Shown: positions 22,798-34,391 of the stretch, in pieces | How positions within the stretch are numbered: the first letter of the stretch is position 1 | Layout of the letters: every line of letters begins with the position of its first letter | Assembly (NCBI RefSeq): GCF_037038585.1 | Contig: NC_092520.1 | Location: forward strand, 1,641,001 to 1,705,000 | From: Patagioenas fasciata | Taxonomy: Eukaryota; Chordata; Aves; Columbiformes; Columbidae | DNA length: 64,000 nucleotides | Reading direction: 5' to 3' | Translations under genes and position numbers: made by a program | Notes under the pieces: generated by a model | Databases searched by the model: none | What the model was told of the DNA's origin: nothing | Seen by the model: only the letters and a program-made list of their open reading frames with translations

Positions 22798-23080
22798 TCT
22801 TCTCCTTCTTTCCCTTTCCCTTTCCCTTTCCCTTTCCCTTTCCCTTTCCCTTTCCCTTTCCCTTCTTTCTCCTTCCCTTTCCCTTTCTCTTTCCCTTTCC
22901 CTTTCCCTTTTCCTTTCCCTTTCCCTTTCCCTTTCTCTTTCCCTTTCCCTCTTTCCCTTTCCCTTTTTTCCTTTCCCTTTCCCCTTCTTTCCCATTCCCC
23001 TTCCCCATCCCCTTCTCTCTCTCTCTCCTTTCCCTTCCCCATCCTTCCCTTTCTCCTTCTTTCCCCTTCTTCCCCTTTCC
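22798..23080. repeat. CCCTTT polypyrimidine tract
   Basis: 283 nt with only three purines (A at 22,994, 23,007 and 23,041). The first 196 nt are pure C/T, mostly (TTTCCC)n. The tract can form triplex (H-DNA). Confidence 0.97.
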
Positions 23081-23138
23081 AGCCAGATCCTGGCACCACT
23101 GTCACCGACAGCAAAAAATGGGGGAAGAATACAAAACA

Positions 23139-23294
23139 AAATGAAATATATTAAAATAAATAAAATCAAACAAAATATATTAAAATAAAAAATAAAATAA
23201 AATAAAATAAAAATTTAAAAAATAAAATAAAATAAATAAAATAAAATAAAATAAAATAAAATAAAATAAAATAAAATAAAATAAAATAAAATAA
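23139..23294. repeat. (TAAAA)n microsatellite
   Basis: AAAATAAAATAAAA units. Positions 23,172-23,294 (123 nt) are purely A/T. Confidence 0.97.
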
Positions 23295-24261
23295 CGGCAA
23301 GGTGTTTACCAGGGGGTCGCTGGAGGGAAACAGGGGCTCAGAGCCCCCCAGTGCCGTGTCGTGCTCGGGCTGATCCATCGAGCCCATCGCTGTCCCTTCC
23401 ATGATGCTGGGTTTTGATTTCCCGTCCCCAATCTTTGCCGAGCATCTTTCCACCCTCCGCTCCCTCGGCCGCCGCGCTGCTCCTGCCACCCCCGTTCTGC
23501 TGGGGCAGGGGACGCTGAGACCCCCCCCAAGCATCCCCACCATGTCCCTTTGCTCCCCATTGCTTTTTGGGCAGATAAACCACTTTTGGCACAAGATAGG
23601 GTGGGTGGGCATGAACAAGAGCATCTTCCTGGGATGCTGCACCAAACAAAACCCCCAAACACCTCCCCAGGACCCCCATCCCTACCCCAAAACACCTGTG
23701 GGGGTGGGGAATTCTCCCCGCTCAGCCCACGCTTGTTGTACCTGCAGACGTGGGAAATCATTTTCCCAACCATCGAGGATTTCTTTCCGTTTCGGTTCTT
23801 TCTTTTTGAGAACAGCTTGTACCGACCTTGCGATAAGAAATAAGGCTCCGGGTTCCTCTGGGTGTTGTTTTCTGTTCTGTTTCTGTTCTCGGGATAAATG
23901 TCAGTGAAAATGGAAAAAGCGCTTTCTCCGTCTCCCCGCTTTCTCCCCTCCTTGAAGGGTTCGTCGGCATTGTGAGCGTGCTGGGAAAAGGGTGGAAAAT
24001 CAGATAGGGGAGAAAAAACACGCAGCAAAACAAAAGAAAACCGGCTGGAATGGAACTTTCTCCAAGATTTTACAGGTGTGACGGGATCAGCCGCTTCTTT
24101 GGGTGGGAATATCGGCGATATTGGCCACATTCCGTAGGGCCACATCCATCCCAGAAGGGCAGTTGGGATGCATAGGGTTGGGGTACCCATTGTGTAAAAC
24201 CATGGAATCCTCCCCAAATTCCTCCCTCCTTACCAGGCTGGGGGTTCAGGGCAGGGAAAAC
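23295..24261. other. Unique intergenic sequence of moderate GC
   Basis: Complex low-repeat sequence. Open frames exist on both strands but none resembles a known protein or has convincing splice sites. It may hold conserved noncoding sequence. Confidence 0.5.
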
Positions 24262-24850
24262 AACGGTGACCATGAGCCATCAATGTGCCCTGTGGCCAAT
24301 GGTACCTGGGGTGTGTGAGCAAGAGTGACCAGGAGGTCGAGAGAGGTTGTTCCTTCCCCTCTGCTCTGCCCCAGTGAGGCCACATCTGCAGAACTGGGTC
24401 CAGTTTGAGGACGAGGAATCACTGGAGAGAGTCCAGGGAGGGACACAAAGATGCTGAGGGGTCTGGAGCATCTTTGTGATGAGGAGACACTGAGAGAGCT
24501 GGGGCTGCTGAGCTGGAGAGGAGAAGCTGAGAGGTATGTGATCAATGATCAATAGCTCAGGGTGGGTGTCAGAGGATGGAGCAGACTCTGTTCAGTGGTG
24601 CCCAGCGCCAGGGTGAGGGGCAACGGGCACAGACTGAAACACAGGAGGCTCCATGTGAACATGAGCAGAACCTTGTGTGCTGGGAGGCGCCAGAGCCTGG
24701 CCCAGGCTGCCCAGAGCAGGTGTGGAGTCTCCTTCTCTGAGACATTCAAACCACCTGGGATCCTGTGTGATCTGCTCTGTGACCCTGCATTAGGGAGGGG
24801 GTTGGACTGGGGGATCTCCAGAGGTCCCTTCAACCCCAACAGCCCTGTGG
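24262..24850 (+). mobile_element. CR1 LINE, 3' 0.6 kb, forward
   Basis: The longest CR1 copy in the window. It starts about ACCATGAGCCATCAATGTGC, passes through CACATCTGCAGAACTGGGTC, and ends GTTGGACTGGGGGATCTCC, AGAGGTCCCTTCAACC. It covers the end of ORF2 and the 3'UTR. It is 5' truncated and non-functional. Confidence 0.92.
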
Positions 24851-25732
24851 TTGGAAATAGGAAAACAGAGTTTGGGCTCAGTCCCAGGACCATCCCGGGA
24901 TGCTGGGCTGAGCATCCTCTGGAGGATGGAAGGTGCCCAACAAGGGAGCGAATCCCTCTCGGGCAGCAGCGATGCCGAGCGCTTTTGTCGAGAAGGCATC
25001 TGCAGAGCAAATCGCTCCGTATCGGCACACAAACGTCTCCATTAGCGGGGGAATTGGTATCCTGCACAATGAGCACTCGAGGACAATGCCCGGCCATTCA
25101 GCGCTCAACAAAAATTCAATCCCGTCGCGAAGGAGAAGCCGAAAGCGCGGCTTGTTTCGTATTCACGCCGCAAATATCAGTGCGAGGGCATGTAACTTTA
25201 ATGATGCCTTTGAAACGCTGGCGGCTCTTTGTCTTCTTGACAATAAATAAAGATATAGAGCCCTTGGCAGCGCCGGGAGCAGGGATTGCTGTGAGCTCCA
25301 TGGACAGGGCGTTTGCTGCATCTAACGCAGAATCGCGCAGAGAAATAAGAGGGATTTGTAGGAAACTCCATATCGGACCCTCCCAGGACCATCACGCTCC
25401 TCGCGGTAAGGTCGTAAAGAATGGATGCCCATGGAGAAGGTTTCTCAGTGGGTTTTGCTGACCTGGCCCACCCCATGGAACCCCAGCAGCCAGGGGAGGA
25501 GGTGGAGGTGGCCTTGGAGCTTGGAGGGTGCTGTGGTCGTAATGACGGGGTCCTAATGTGGGGTGGGGGCTGTGGGCAACCCATGGAGGAGCTCGCGTGG
25601 GTGTCCGCAGCAAGCGCAGAGCGTCACACTGGGAATATGGGGAAACCTTCCCGCCATCAAACAGGTGGCCCAAAGAGGTTGTGTTGTTTCCATCCCTAGG
25701 GCTGGAGCAGATGAAGCGCTTGGAGCAGGAGA
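24851..25732. other. Unique block with non-repetitive core at 25,020-25,350
   Basis: Balanced-composition sequence with AATGATGCCTTTGAAACGC and TTGACAATAAATAAAG. Candidate conserved noncoding sequence upstream of PDE2A. No exon was recognised. Confidence 0.45.
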
Positions 25733-25945
25733 ATCGTAGAATCATAGAATGGTTTGGGTTGAAGGGACCTTTCCAGCTTCCCCAGTGCCCCCCGTGCCAT
25801 GAGCAGGGACATCTTCACCAGCTCAGGTTGCTCAGAGCCCCGTCCAGCCTGGCCTGGGATGTCTCCAGGGATGGTTCAGCCACCACCTCCCTGGGGAACC
25901 TGGGCCAGGCTCTAATCCCCTCAGGGCAACAATTCTTCCTTTGGG
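25733..25945 (-). mobile_element. CR1 LINE 3' fragment, reverse
   Basis: AGAATCATAGAATGGTTTGG, then CATCTTCACCAGCTCAGG and GGATGGTTCAGCCACCACC: the reverse complement of a CR1 3' end. Confidence 0.9.
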
Positions 25946-26188
25946 TGGAGAAGTCTCTGCCCACAATAAGCAGCACCCAGCAGAAGAGGAGCTTTGGTGG
26001 GTATGGAGACGATGCCGGGCCCCGGTGGACATCTCCAAGACAATGATGGGGACCTGCAGTAGAGGCAGAAATCTCTTTGCTTGAGGCTGGTGGAGAAACC
26101 TGCTGAGAAACCTCCTCAAGACATGGCATGAAAGTCAAAACTCGATGCTTCGGGCCTTTGACATCTCCAAACCAGCATCCACCCGAAG

Positions 26189-26352
26189 GTCATAGAATCA
26201 CTGAATTATTTTGGTTGGAAAAGACCTCTAAGACCATCGAGTCCAACCGTTCCCCACCCCTGGCACTGCCCCATGTCCTGAGAACCTCATGTCCGTCTGT
26301 CCAACCCTCCAGGGATGGTGACTCCAGCACTGCCCTGGGCAGCCTGTTCACA
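26189..26352 (-). mobile_element. CR1 LINE 3' fragment, reverse
   Basis: CATAGAATCACTGAATTATT, TTGGTTGGAAAAGACC, then CAGGGATGGTGACTCC. It is truncated after GGGCAGCCTGTT. Confidence 0.9.
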
Positions 26353-27725
26353 TCCCCCTGAAATCTCTGCCATGTCCCTCACCTCTGTAGCTCTTGGTTG
26401 CTTATGAAACCAGGCAGAAATCCCTCGGCTCCTCAAGAACAGGTCCAGCCTCTTGGGCGCTTCCAAGCAAGAGCGAGCAGGGACTTCTCTAAAAAAAAAA
26501 CAACAACAAAAAAACCACAACCCAATACTGGGAATTTTTAATGAAGTGCATCAAAATATTTCAGAAGCAGCGCAAGCGTTCCACCGGGCTATTTGAATCT
26601 CTCAGAATTTGTGCGACTCCTGGGGCTGAAAGGAGGAACCGTGTCTCTCTTTTGAGGAGAAAATACTACGGATGGACACGGAGCAGGGAAAACCACGTTT
26701 TATTAAACAGCGGGAATAACGTTTGCATAGGAGAGAGAGCCAGGCATCCCACCGGCTGGGAAGATGCAGATGTGGAGGCCCCGTCCCCACATCTGGAGCT
26801 GGATGGGTCTTTCCAATGTGCCCTTGCCCCCAGACCTTCCCAGAGCTTCGTGCCGGGGACCGATGCCGGACAAAACCGCCTCTTGGGAATAAGGCTGGGC
26901 TTAACAACCATGGGAACGGTTTTTCCGTGGAATGAGGGACTCCCCGTGGGTGTTCTCATGCCAAGATGACATGGAGAGGCGGCTCCATCGCTCCTGGCTC
27001 GGCGGGTGTCGCGTGGCAAAGGACCAAGACATGGTTTGACCCGATGATCTTGGGGGTCTCTTCCAACCAAAGTGACTCTATGATGTGCTCCAAACACCCA
27101 GGCGAGCTCATTCAGAGGATGGAAAAGTCGTTAAACCCACGACTCAGGATGGCAATAGGGATTAGATTGAAGTGATGGCCCTTAAAATAATCCCAAATTA
27201 CTCCATCTTGGCATGAAATTTGGGTTTCCCCCTCTGGACGAGGCAGGCAGAGGATCTCATGTAATTGATACGATACGCTGCCTATTTATGTAGACCGTGG
27301 GGATATTAATCCTTGTGAATTTGGCAGGAACTGATGTGATTCGAATGCTAATCTCTTAATATCTGTCACTGCTCTTAATGTCCCAGCTGGCGGGTTCACG
27401 ATGGGGCAAGGAACCGCATACCCACGTTGATTTTAGAGCACGTTCCTCCCCTCTCCCCACCAAAAGCGACACCGGGGCAGGATGGAGATCCTCAAGGCAA
27501 ATGAAAAGTGAGCAAAATATCTCTTTTTGGTGCAAAATCTCACCACGTGAAGCCGGAGCCCTGGGGTGGGAGTTGGTACCTCTGGGCAGTGGATGCAGAG
27601 TGGGCAGGGATGCAGGTACCCGCAGAGGGATGATGCTGCCGAGAGATGCCAAGACCAAGTTTATGAGCAAGGGTGAGTATATGTGACGCTTCCCCAAGGT
27701 CTCTCCTGGACTCTGACCGTGGGAT
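26353..27725. other. Unique AT-richer intergenic block
   Basis: Contains complex sequence at 26,530-26,990 and 27,090-27,400, including GTAATTGATACGATACGC and TGCTAATCTCTTAATATC. It is interrupted only by a short + strand CR1 end at about 27,030-27,090. Candidate conserved noncoding elements; no exon seen. Confidence 0.5.
27030..27090 (+). mobile_element. CR1 LINE 3' terminal fragment
   Basis: GGTTTGACCCGATGATCTTG, then GTCTCTTCCAACC and GACTCTATGATG: a diverged CR1 terminus. Confidence 0.75.
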
Positions 27726-27960
27726 CACAGAATCACAGGAGGGTTTGGGTTGAAGGGACCTTAAAGCTCCCCCAGTGCCACCCCTGCCATGACAGGGACA
27801 TCTTCACCAGCTCAGGTTGCTCAGAGCCCCGTCCAGCCTGGCCTGGGATGTCTCCAGGGATGGTTCAGCCACCACCTCTCTGCCCAACCTGGGCCAGGCT
27901 CTCACCACCCTCAGGGGAAATGATTTCTTCCCCATGTCTGGCCTGAATGTCCCTTCTGTC
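27726..27960 (-). mobile_element. CR1 LINE 3' fragment, reverse
   Basis: CACAGAATCACAGGAGGG, TTTGGGTTGAAGGGACC, CATCTTCACCAGCTCAGG: the same subfamily as the copy at 25,733. Homology may extend somewhat past 27,960. Confidence 0.88.
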
Positions 27961-28137
27961 ACCTTCCCACCCTGCTGGCAGCTCACCCTGAGAGTCCCCA
28001 GCGCAGGGAAGCCCAGGGCAGGAGATCCTGCTGTGGCTGTGAGGGACAAACCCACCCCATGTCCTTCGAGCCTGAGTGGACAGTGCAGTGACTCCTCCAG
28101 CCCAGCCAAGAAAAGCTCTGGTGGTGCTGGGTGCTGC

Positions 28138-28392
28138 ACTCATAGACTCACAGAATCATTTTGGTTGGAAAAGCCCCTCAAGATCATCGGGTCCAACTGT
28201 TCCCCCACCCCTGTCCCTGCCCCATGTCCTGAGAACCTCATGTCCGTCTGTCCAGCCCTCCAGGGATGGTGACTCCAGCACTGCCCTGGGCAGCCTGTTC
28301 CAATGCCCCACAGCCCTTTGGGGAAGAAATTGTTCCCCACATCCAACCTCAACCTCCCCTGGTGCAACTTGAGGCCGTTTCCTCTGGTCCAC
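28138..28392 (-). mobile_element. CR1 LINE 3' fragment, reverse
   Basis: CATAGACTCACAGAATCATT, TTGGTTGGAAAAGCCCC and GGGGAAGAAATTGTTCCCC. It is of the subfamily seen at 12,606 and 34,392 and ends 300-400 bp before the PDE2A CpG island. Confidence 0.9.
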
Positions 28393-28699
28393 GCAAAGGA
28401 CTGAGTGCTCAGCAGGACTCCCGGAGGGAAGCTGTGCCCGTTTGGAAGGTCACAGCATGGCACAGGCATGGGGTGGTGGGAACCTGCCTGCAGGTCGGGT
28501 GCTGCCTGCTGCTGCCCAGTATCCTTGGAGCAGGGACCTGCTTGCGAGACCAGTGCTGCCCCATATTGCTCAATGCTGCCTGGTGCCCCAGGGAATGAAC
28601 CTGCTTCTGGGTCTTGTGCTGCCCGCTACCCCTGGGGCTGGGACTTGTGGGACCAGTGCTGCCCGGTATTGCGCTGTGCTACCCGATGCCTTCAGAAGA

Positions 28700-29290
28700 G
28701 AAACAGGGCAGAACGGGCTTGTGGTTCCGGCAGAACGGGCTTGTGGTTCCAGCAGAACCCGCTGCCCGGCGGATCGGTCGCCGCCGCGGGGAGCGCGGTG
28801 AAGGGCAGGGCCCGCTGGTATTCACCAGACAAAGGCGGCGGCCCCCCGGCGCGGCGCGGCGCAGCGGGCGAGGCCGAGTGCTGCCCCGCGGCGGGCGGCG
28901 GCGGGCGGCAGGTGCCGACCCCTTCGGCCGCTCCGCGGGGAGCGGCTCGGTCCCCGCCCAACCCCGCGGAGCCGCAGCGGAGCCGTCAATCAGCGCCGCC
29001 TCCCCCCCCACTCCGCCCTCCCCTCCCGCACGCCTCGCTCTGCATCGAGCTCGGTGACAGCAGCGGGCTGGAGGCACGGGAGGCTCCGCTCCCAGGCAGC
29101 ACCGAGAAGCGGCAGCAGCGGCGGCTCCCGGCTGCTCTGGCTGAGCTGGTCGGGCTGCCGAAGCATGCGGAGCCATGGGCCAGGGCTGCGGACACTCCAT
29201 CCTCTGCCGGAGCCAACCGTACCAGGCGGCCGCGTCTGACCTGTGAGTCCCCTCCCGCCGGCACCGGGGATGCGGGGGGACCGCGCTGAG
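28700..29290 (+). promoter_or_regulatory. PDE2A: PDE2A upstream CpG-island promoter and 5'UTR
   Basis: CpG-dense sequence starting after about 28,740, with several GGGCGG boxes (for example around 28,890-28,910) and no TATA box that I can place. A 22-bp tandem duplication (AGAACGGGCTTGTGGTTCC) sits at 28,708-28,751. It contains and precedes the first coding exon at 29,175. The transcription start is not resolvable by eye. Confidence 0.75.
29175..29242 (+). CDS. PDE2A: PDE2A first coding exon, MGQGCGHSILCRSQ isoform
   Basis: ATG at 29175 in the context GGAGCCATGG opens MGQGCGHSILCRSQPYQAAS plus D. Two bases of the next codon remain before donor GTGAGT at 29243. As I recall it, mammalian long-isoform PDE2A begins MGQ-CGHSILCRSQ, a near-identical start that carries the acylation-prone Gly2/Cys5 region linked to membrane targeting. 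PDE2A is a dual-GAF phosphodiesterase hydrolysing cAMP and cGMP and stimulated by cGMP. Joining CT to the A at 56,427 gives Leu-Arg-Gly-Gln-Gln and keeps frame into exon 2. Its position immediately downstream of ARAP1 on the same strand fits mammalian order. The GAF and catalytic exons are not in the window. Confidence 0.93.
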
Positions 29291-32279
29291 AGGCAGGGAT
29301 GCCCCGGGGGTGATGCTGAGATATCGGGGAGGCAGGAAAAAGTTCCTCCTGCCTGACAGCTGCCTTGGGGGCGGAATGACAAGCAGCTGTGACCCCCCCA
29401 CACCTCATTTCCCCACTAGCCACCTGTGTTAGCCCAGGGCAGGTCACCGCCGGCAGCTGTGCCGGAGGGCTGGTGTGAAAAGCATCCCCCTGTTTTCTGA
29501 GTCACCCTTGACCCGTGGTGGGGGCAGGAGGCTCCTGGCCTGGTGGTGGACTGGGTGGGGGGGAAAGTAGGTGACTTTGTGAAATACAGGTCAGGCCTCT
29601 GAATCGTGGTTTCGGCACCTCCGCACAAGGCAAGTCCCCGCTCACCCGCGCAACAAGTCTGGGGGTCCTGCTGAGGTGGGGAAGGGGCTCTGGGGGTCAC
29701 GGGGGAACGCAAGGGGCTTTGCGTGCGAGTGTGGGGCGGCCTTGGTAAGGGATTGCGCGGTGCGAAGGGCGATGCCCACGAGAAGCACGCGGCGCCTGAA
29801 TCCCCATCGCCCACGGGCTGGGCTGAGGATGCCGGAGACCCCCGGCTCTGCACGCGCGTGTGCGTGTGGCGCTCACGAGGCTTCACAGCTGCTGGGTAGC
29901 AGACTGTGCACAGGCGATTCGCAGTACGTGGGTGCTCTGCCTCCCCGGCTTTCAGGAGATTTTGGGTGCTCCAAATCCCTTCCTCCCCCCACCCCGACGC
30001 TTGCTGGGCTCAGACCCCACGTTGCCATAGGGGTGAGGAAGGGATGCGGGTGTGAGGGGATGAGGGGGAAGGATGCTCAGCGCTTGGATTCCTTTGTCTG
30101 GCAGCGCCAGCTCCATGTGCTCAGGCACCGTCTGCACCGGGACCACCGTTCGTTCCCAGGTGCCACCTCCCGGGAGCAGCCTCAGGTCTCCTGGAGCTTT
30201 CGGTGACGACGGGACCATCGGGGCACGTGGGAAGCTGCCCCCCACGCGTTTCCCCGTGGTTTTCGCACCTTTGCGGGGTGACCTTCAGCTGAGAAGTTTG
30301 TTGGGAGGCAAAACCACCTCCGATATCTCTCCTGCCCACGCGTGGTGTGGGGTTCAGCGCTGATCCCCCTACGCCGTGGGCGCCGGGTCCCTCTGCGGGC
30401 AGCATCCTTGTCCCCCGGCTCGCTGCGTGTGCTTTGTTCCCTGCAGAGATCCTTTCCTGGTGCCGCCAGCACATGCGCCCGTGTCCTTTTTCTCGAAGCA
30501 AAACGCACAAAGGTCTTGAAATGCCACGCTAGCCCCATGCTTCCTCCGGCTCGAACTCCTCTGCAGCCTCGCAGCTGCTGTCTGATGGTTTTTTTAGGGG
30601 TGGTGGATGCTATAGAAACTTCTTAGCGCAGCCAAATTGGCTGCGCCCCTCGAGCCGCCCATGGCGGGAATGGTGGGTGAGCCAAGATGCTCCCCCAGGA
30701 TAAAACCTCGTGCGCTCTCTAAGAGCTGTTTGTGGGTATCTAGAGGTGGAAAAGCTTCCCAAGAGCGTTCAGACGATGCCCTTGGCCACGCAGCCGCCTG
30801 CCCCTTTGGCTGGAGCGCGTGTCCGCGGCGAGGCCGGCGCCGTGGGGTGATGCTCGGCTCTCTACCTCCGCTCCAGCCCCGTGTCGTTTAATCCCGGCTC
30901 ATGTTGTGCCTGCAGAGCTCAGCCCTGCCAAGCTGGGGATGCTGCGTGGGGCCAGGACCCACCGGTGGGGCCGGGTCTCCGGCGTACGCTTGACAAGCTC
31001 TGATTTCTCGCCGCTCAAGTGCCATTTTGCATTATCCAGGTCACGTTTTAACCCATTTCCTCCTCGTTTTTCCCACCGTGTTGCCAAGCGGGCAGCTCCT
31101 GACCCGGTTAGTGGGATGCCAGGGTGCCCAGAGCATCCGCCAGCGAGCGGGGATGGGGGAGAAGCAGCCGAGCGCCGCGCATTGAAACCGCGGAGGAGGA
31201 GACGCGGCTCTGAGCATCCCTGCGGGGAAGGACCCGGCGCAGCGGAGCCTGGGAAGGGGTCAAGGTTTCCTTCGGGGAGCAGGCAGGGCTGCCTGGCCCG
31301 GCTCTTCTGCTGCCTGGCAGGAGATGTGGGGACACGTGGGTGTCACCGTGCTCAGCGGGGTTGGTACCAGGTGGGTGATGGAGCCGCGGCAAGGGGCTCC
31401 ATCCTGCCCAGGGCACGGCACAGGGAAGGGCCCAGTGTTCCCTGAGGGGACAAAGGTGGCTTTTAGTCTTTGCGGGAGTGTGTTAGTGTCTGTGCTAGTT
31501 ATTCCAGCTCAATGCCGGGACCTGGGTGATGTGTCCCCAGCTCAATGCCAGGACCCGGATACTGTGTCCCCAGGTCAATGCCAGCACCCAGACAGCGTGT
31601 CCCCACCAAGGCTCGTGCAGGGATGACATGTCACACACTGTCCCCATTTTTCCTCTCACCTGGGAGATGCCTCCTCCAGTTTCCCAGCCCAGGGGGTGCC
31701 CACGGGAGAGGCTGGTGACATGAGGTGACATTCGTGATGCTGCCGATGTCCCTACCTGCCATGGGGACACAGCGGGGGGAAGCGCCGGTCCCTCCCCACC
31801 TCGTGCATCCTCACTGTTAGTCCCGGAGTCATGGCAGAGATGTGGGGTTGTGGCAGAGATGTGGGGTCAGACTCTATGTCCTTTCGTGTCCCCTTCCACC
31901 CCAAAGCACTCTGTGACTCCCCGGCTCGCTCCGGTGACATTAACTCTGCATCCCTTAGATGGGGGACACCCCAACCGGGAGCTTCCCCTCCTGGCCCTGA
32001 GCATCCTGAGCATCCTCTGCTCTCAGAGCAGCGAGTGCTTTTCAAGTGCCGGGGAATTAACCTCCGGTGCTTGTCGGCTGCCGGCCAGATGTTTGCGCAG
32101 ATGCAGGGAATCGGTCCGGTCCCCGTTCTGCCGGGCGGGATGGCGCATGGGGGACCAGGGTGACAGCGTGGAGTGTGACCCCAGCCAGCATCTCCGTCCC
32201 AATCCCCCGGGAGCTGTGCTGCTCCGTCATCTCCAGGAAGATGAGCATCCATCAGGGCAGCAGCTGCGCTGGGGGGGTG
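29243..32279. other. PDE2A: PDE2A intron 1, 5' part, unique GC-rich sequence
   Basis: About 3 kb with little tandem repetition and high CpG in places (29,620-29,900 and 31,080-31,330), as expected downstream of an island promoter. A short three-unit repeat, CAATGCC[A/G]GGACC with GTGTCCCCA, occurs at about 31,510-31,610. No exon was recognised. Confidence 0.6.
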
Positions 32280-32830
32280 CAGGATGCCTGGGATGCTGGC
32301 AGATGCAGCGGGGGATGCAGCGGGGGATGCAGCAGTGGATGCAGGGAGGGATGCAGCGGTGGATACAGCGGTGGATGCAGGGAGGGATGCAGGGAGGGAT
32401 GCAGCGGGGGATGCAGGGAGGGATGCAGCGGGGGATGCAGGGAGAGATGCAGCGGGGGATGCAGGGAGAGATGCAGGAAGGGATGCAGTGGGGGATGCAG
32501 GGAGGGATGCAGGGAGAGATGCAGCGGGGGATGCAGGGAGAGATGCAGCGGAGGATGCAGGGAGAGATGCAGCGGGGGATGCAGGGAGAGATGCAGCGGG
32601 GGATGCAGTGAGGGATGCAGCGATGGATGCAGTGAGGGATGCAGCGATGGATGCAGTGAGGGATGCAGCGATGGATGCACTGAGGGATGCAGCGATGGAT
32701 GCACTGAGGGATGCAGCGGGGGATGCAGTGATGAATGCAGCTATGGATGCAGCGGGGGATGCAGTGGTGAATGCAGCTATGGATGCAGCGGGGGATGCAG
32801 TGGTGAATGCAGCTATGGATTCAGCATCTC
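32280..32830. repeat. 12-bp GGATGCAGCGGG minisatellite (PDE2A intron 1)
   Basis: About 45 units of 12 nt: GGGGGATGCAGC, GAGGGATGCAGG and GTGAGGGATGCAGCGATGGA forms. The multiple-of-three unit keeps frames open on both strands. Confidence 0.96.
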
Positions 32831-34391
32831 TTTCTGGGAAACCCTCCCGCATCCCGCTCTCCTCCAACCCCCCGGTCCCCGCTTTCGCTTTTGTCTCCAT
32901 TCCCAGCTCCCACGTGGCTTCGCCGAAAGCCGCGCTGGGCCGTGGCCAGACAGGCAGGCAGGGCCGGAGCGCCTGCGACTTTCTGCCTCTCCAGCTTGCT
33001 TTTCTTTTTGATTTTATATCGTTTTTCCTGCGAAGGGCTGAGCTGTCCTCGTTAATGGCCGGGGCTGTCTGGAGGGGGATGGAGAGCGCTGGGAGATGCT
33101 TTGTCTGCTGCTACGGCTCCGTTTGCACAGCGGGGGGGTGTTTGGTGATGGGGAGGTGGGAGAGCGCAGGACACGGGCAGCCGGGCAGCTCGGAGCCCCG
33201 GGCAAGGTGGCAAAAGAGGGTGGGGGTCTCGCCTGCCTTGCAGAATGGGTGATGACCCCCAAAGTTGCTCTTTTGGGGGGCTGGAGCCTGGGTCGGGGTT
33301 CTCTGGCTGGTCCTCCTGGTTCATGATGGCCCACGATGGCATCGCGGTGTCCCCAGACCTTGTCACCCGCTGCGGCATCCTCAAGGGATGGATTAACACG
33401 GCAGCCTGCGGGAATCACCGCGCTTTGGCTCAGGAAATCCCGGGGGTGGCGATTTGGGCAGCACGAGCCCTCGGTCCTGCTCCCACCCTCAAACCCCACG
33501 CGGGCAGAGGAGAAAGGACGCAGGGCAGCAATTTGGGGGTGAGTCCGAGCCTTCCGGGTCTTTTTACGATTTGCGTTTTCTACAATAAATGGAGCGGCAG
33601 AAGGAGGTGCTTTCAGCTGGGTGCGTTTTATTAAAAGCTGAATTATTTTTGGCCGGGGCAGGCCAAAAAACCCCACAAAACAACACAAAACGGCAGCTGC
33701 CAGCGCGGCCCTGTCACAGAAATGATGACTTAGCCAGAAAAGCCTCCCCTGGCTCGTAATCGCTCCCCAGCCCCTTCCCGGCGTGTGATTAGCGTGCACG
33801 TTTCAGCTGGGTGACTCAGAAGACACCGAGGAGCTATTTATAATGGGCGTTTGAGAAGTGAAGACTGAGAAGGGCTTTATTCTTCATGCTTTTATTGAGC
33901 CGTCGTTGGGCAAACGCGGCCGCCTTGGTCATGGGGTCCAGAAGGGTCCCCGGAGCTTGGGGGTCTGGGTGCCGTGGGGTGAAGACGCCGGCGTTATTGT
34001 TCTAAAATACATAATTTTATATGTGGTACCGCATCAAATTGAGTGACTCCAGACGTGGGACCCCAAATAAAGAAACCCCTGGGCAAGCTATCCCCGTTAC
34101 GCTCGAAACTTCCCACCATTCGGACCTCGACAAGGTTAGAGTCCGGGGTCTTGTTCTTTCCGTCGGATGAGTCGTTTCTCATCTCTGCAGGTGATTATTT
34201 GTGCTTTTACCAAGCTGACCAGACGTGAATCCAAGTCCTATTGAAGAGCTCAGGCGGTCGGTTCCCTGACACGGGAACACGGGGATGTGTTGTGGGACAT
34301 GAGCCCGTGCGGGTCTGGGCGACAGCCAGGCTGGCTCTGCTGGGACCAGGATCTGCCAAGTGCTGGATGGATCCGCTCGGGGCTGGGAGGT
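32831..34391. other. PDE2A: Unique island with AP-1 and MEF2-like sites
   Basis: Complex sequence in PDE2A intron 1. 33,540-33,900 is AT-richer and carries TGACTTA, TGACTCA and CTATTTATAA. 33,990-34,240 has AATAAAG and CTCGAAACTTCCC segments of unclear origin, possibly a decayed LTR or regulatory sequence. No exon was recognised. Confidence 0.5.

Noticed and set aside
23401..23907. 168-codon open frame in unique sequence
   Set aside because: No recognisable protein, no codon pattern and no splice context. Probably chance in noncoding DNA.
24562..25461. 299-codon open frame over the CR1 copy
   Set aside because: It starts in the CR1 3' region and runs into unrelated sequence. It is not the CR1 reverse-transcriptase frame and has no homology I recognise.
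31831..32611. Open frames spanning the start of the 12-bp array
   Set aside because: The repeat unit is a multiple of three without stops, so frames stay open mechanically.
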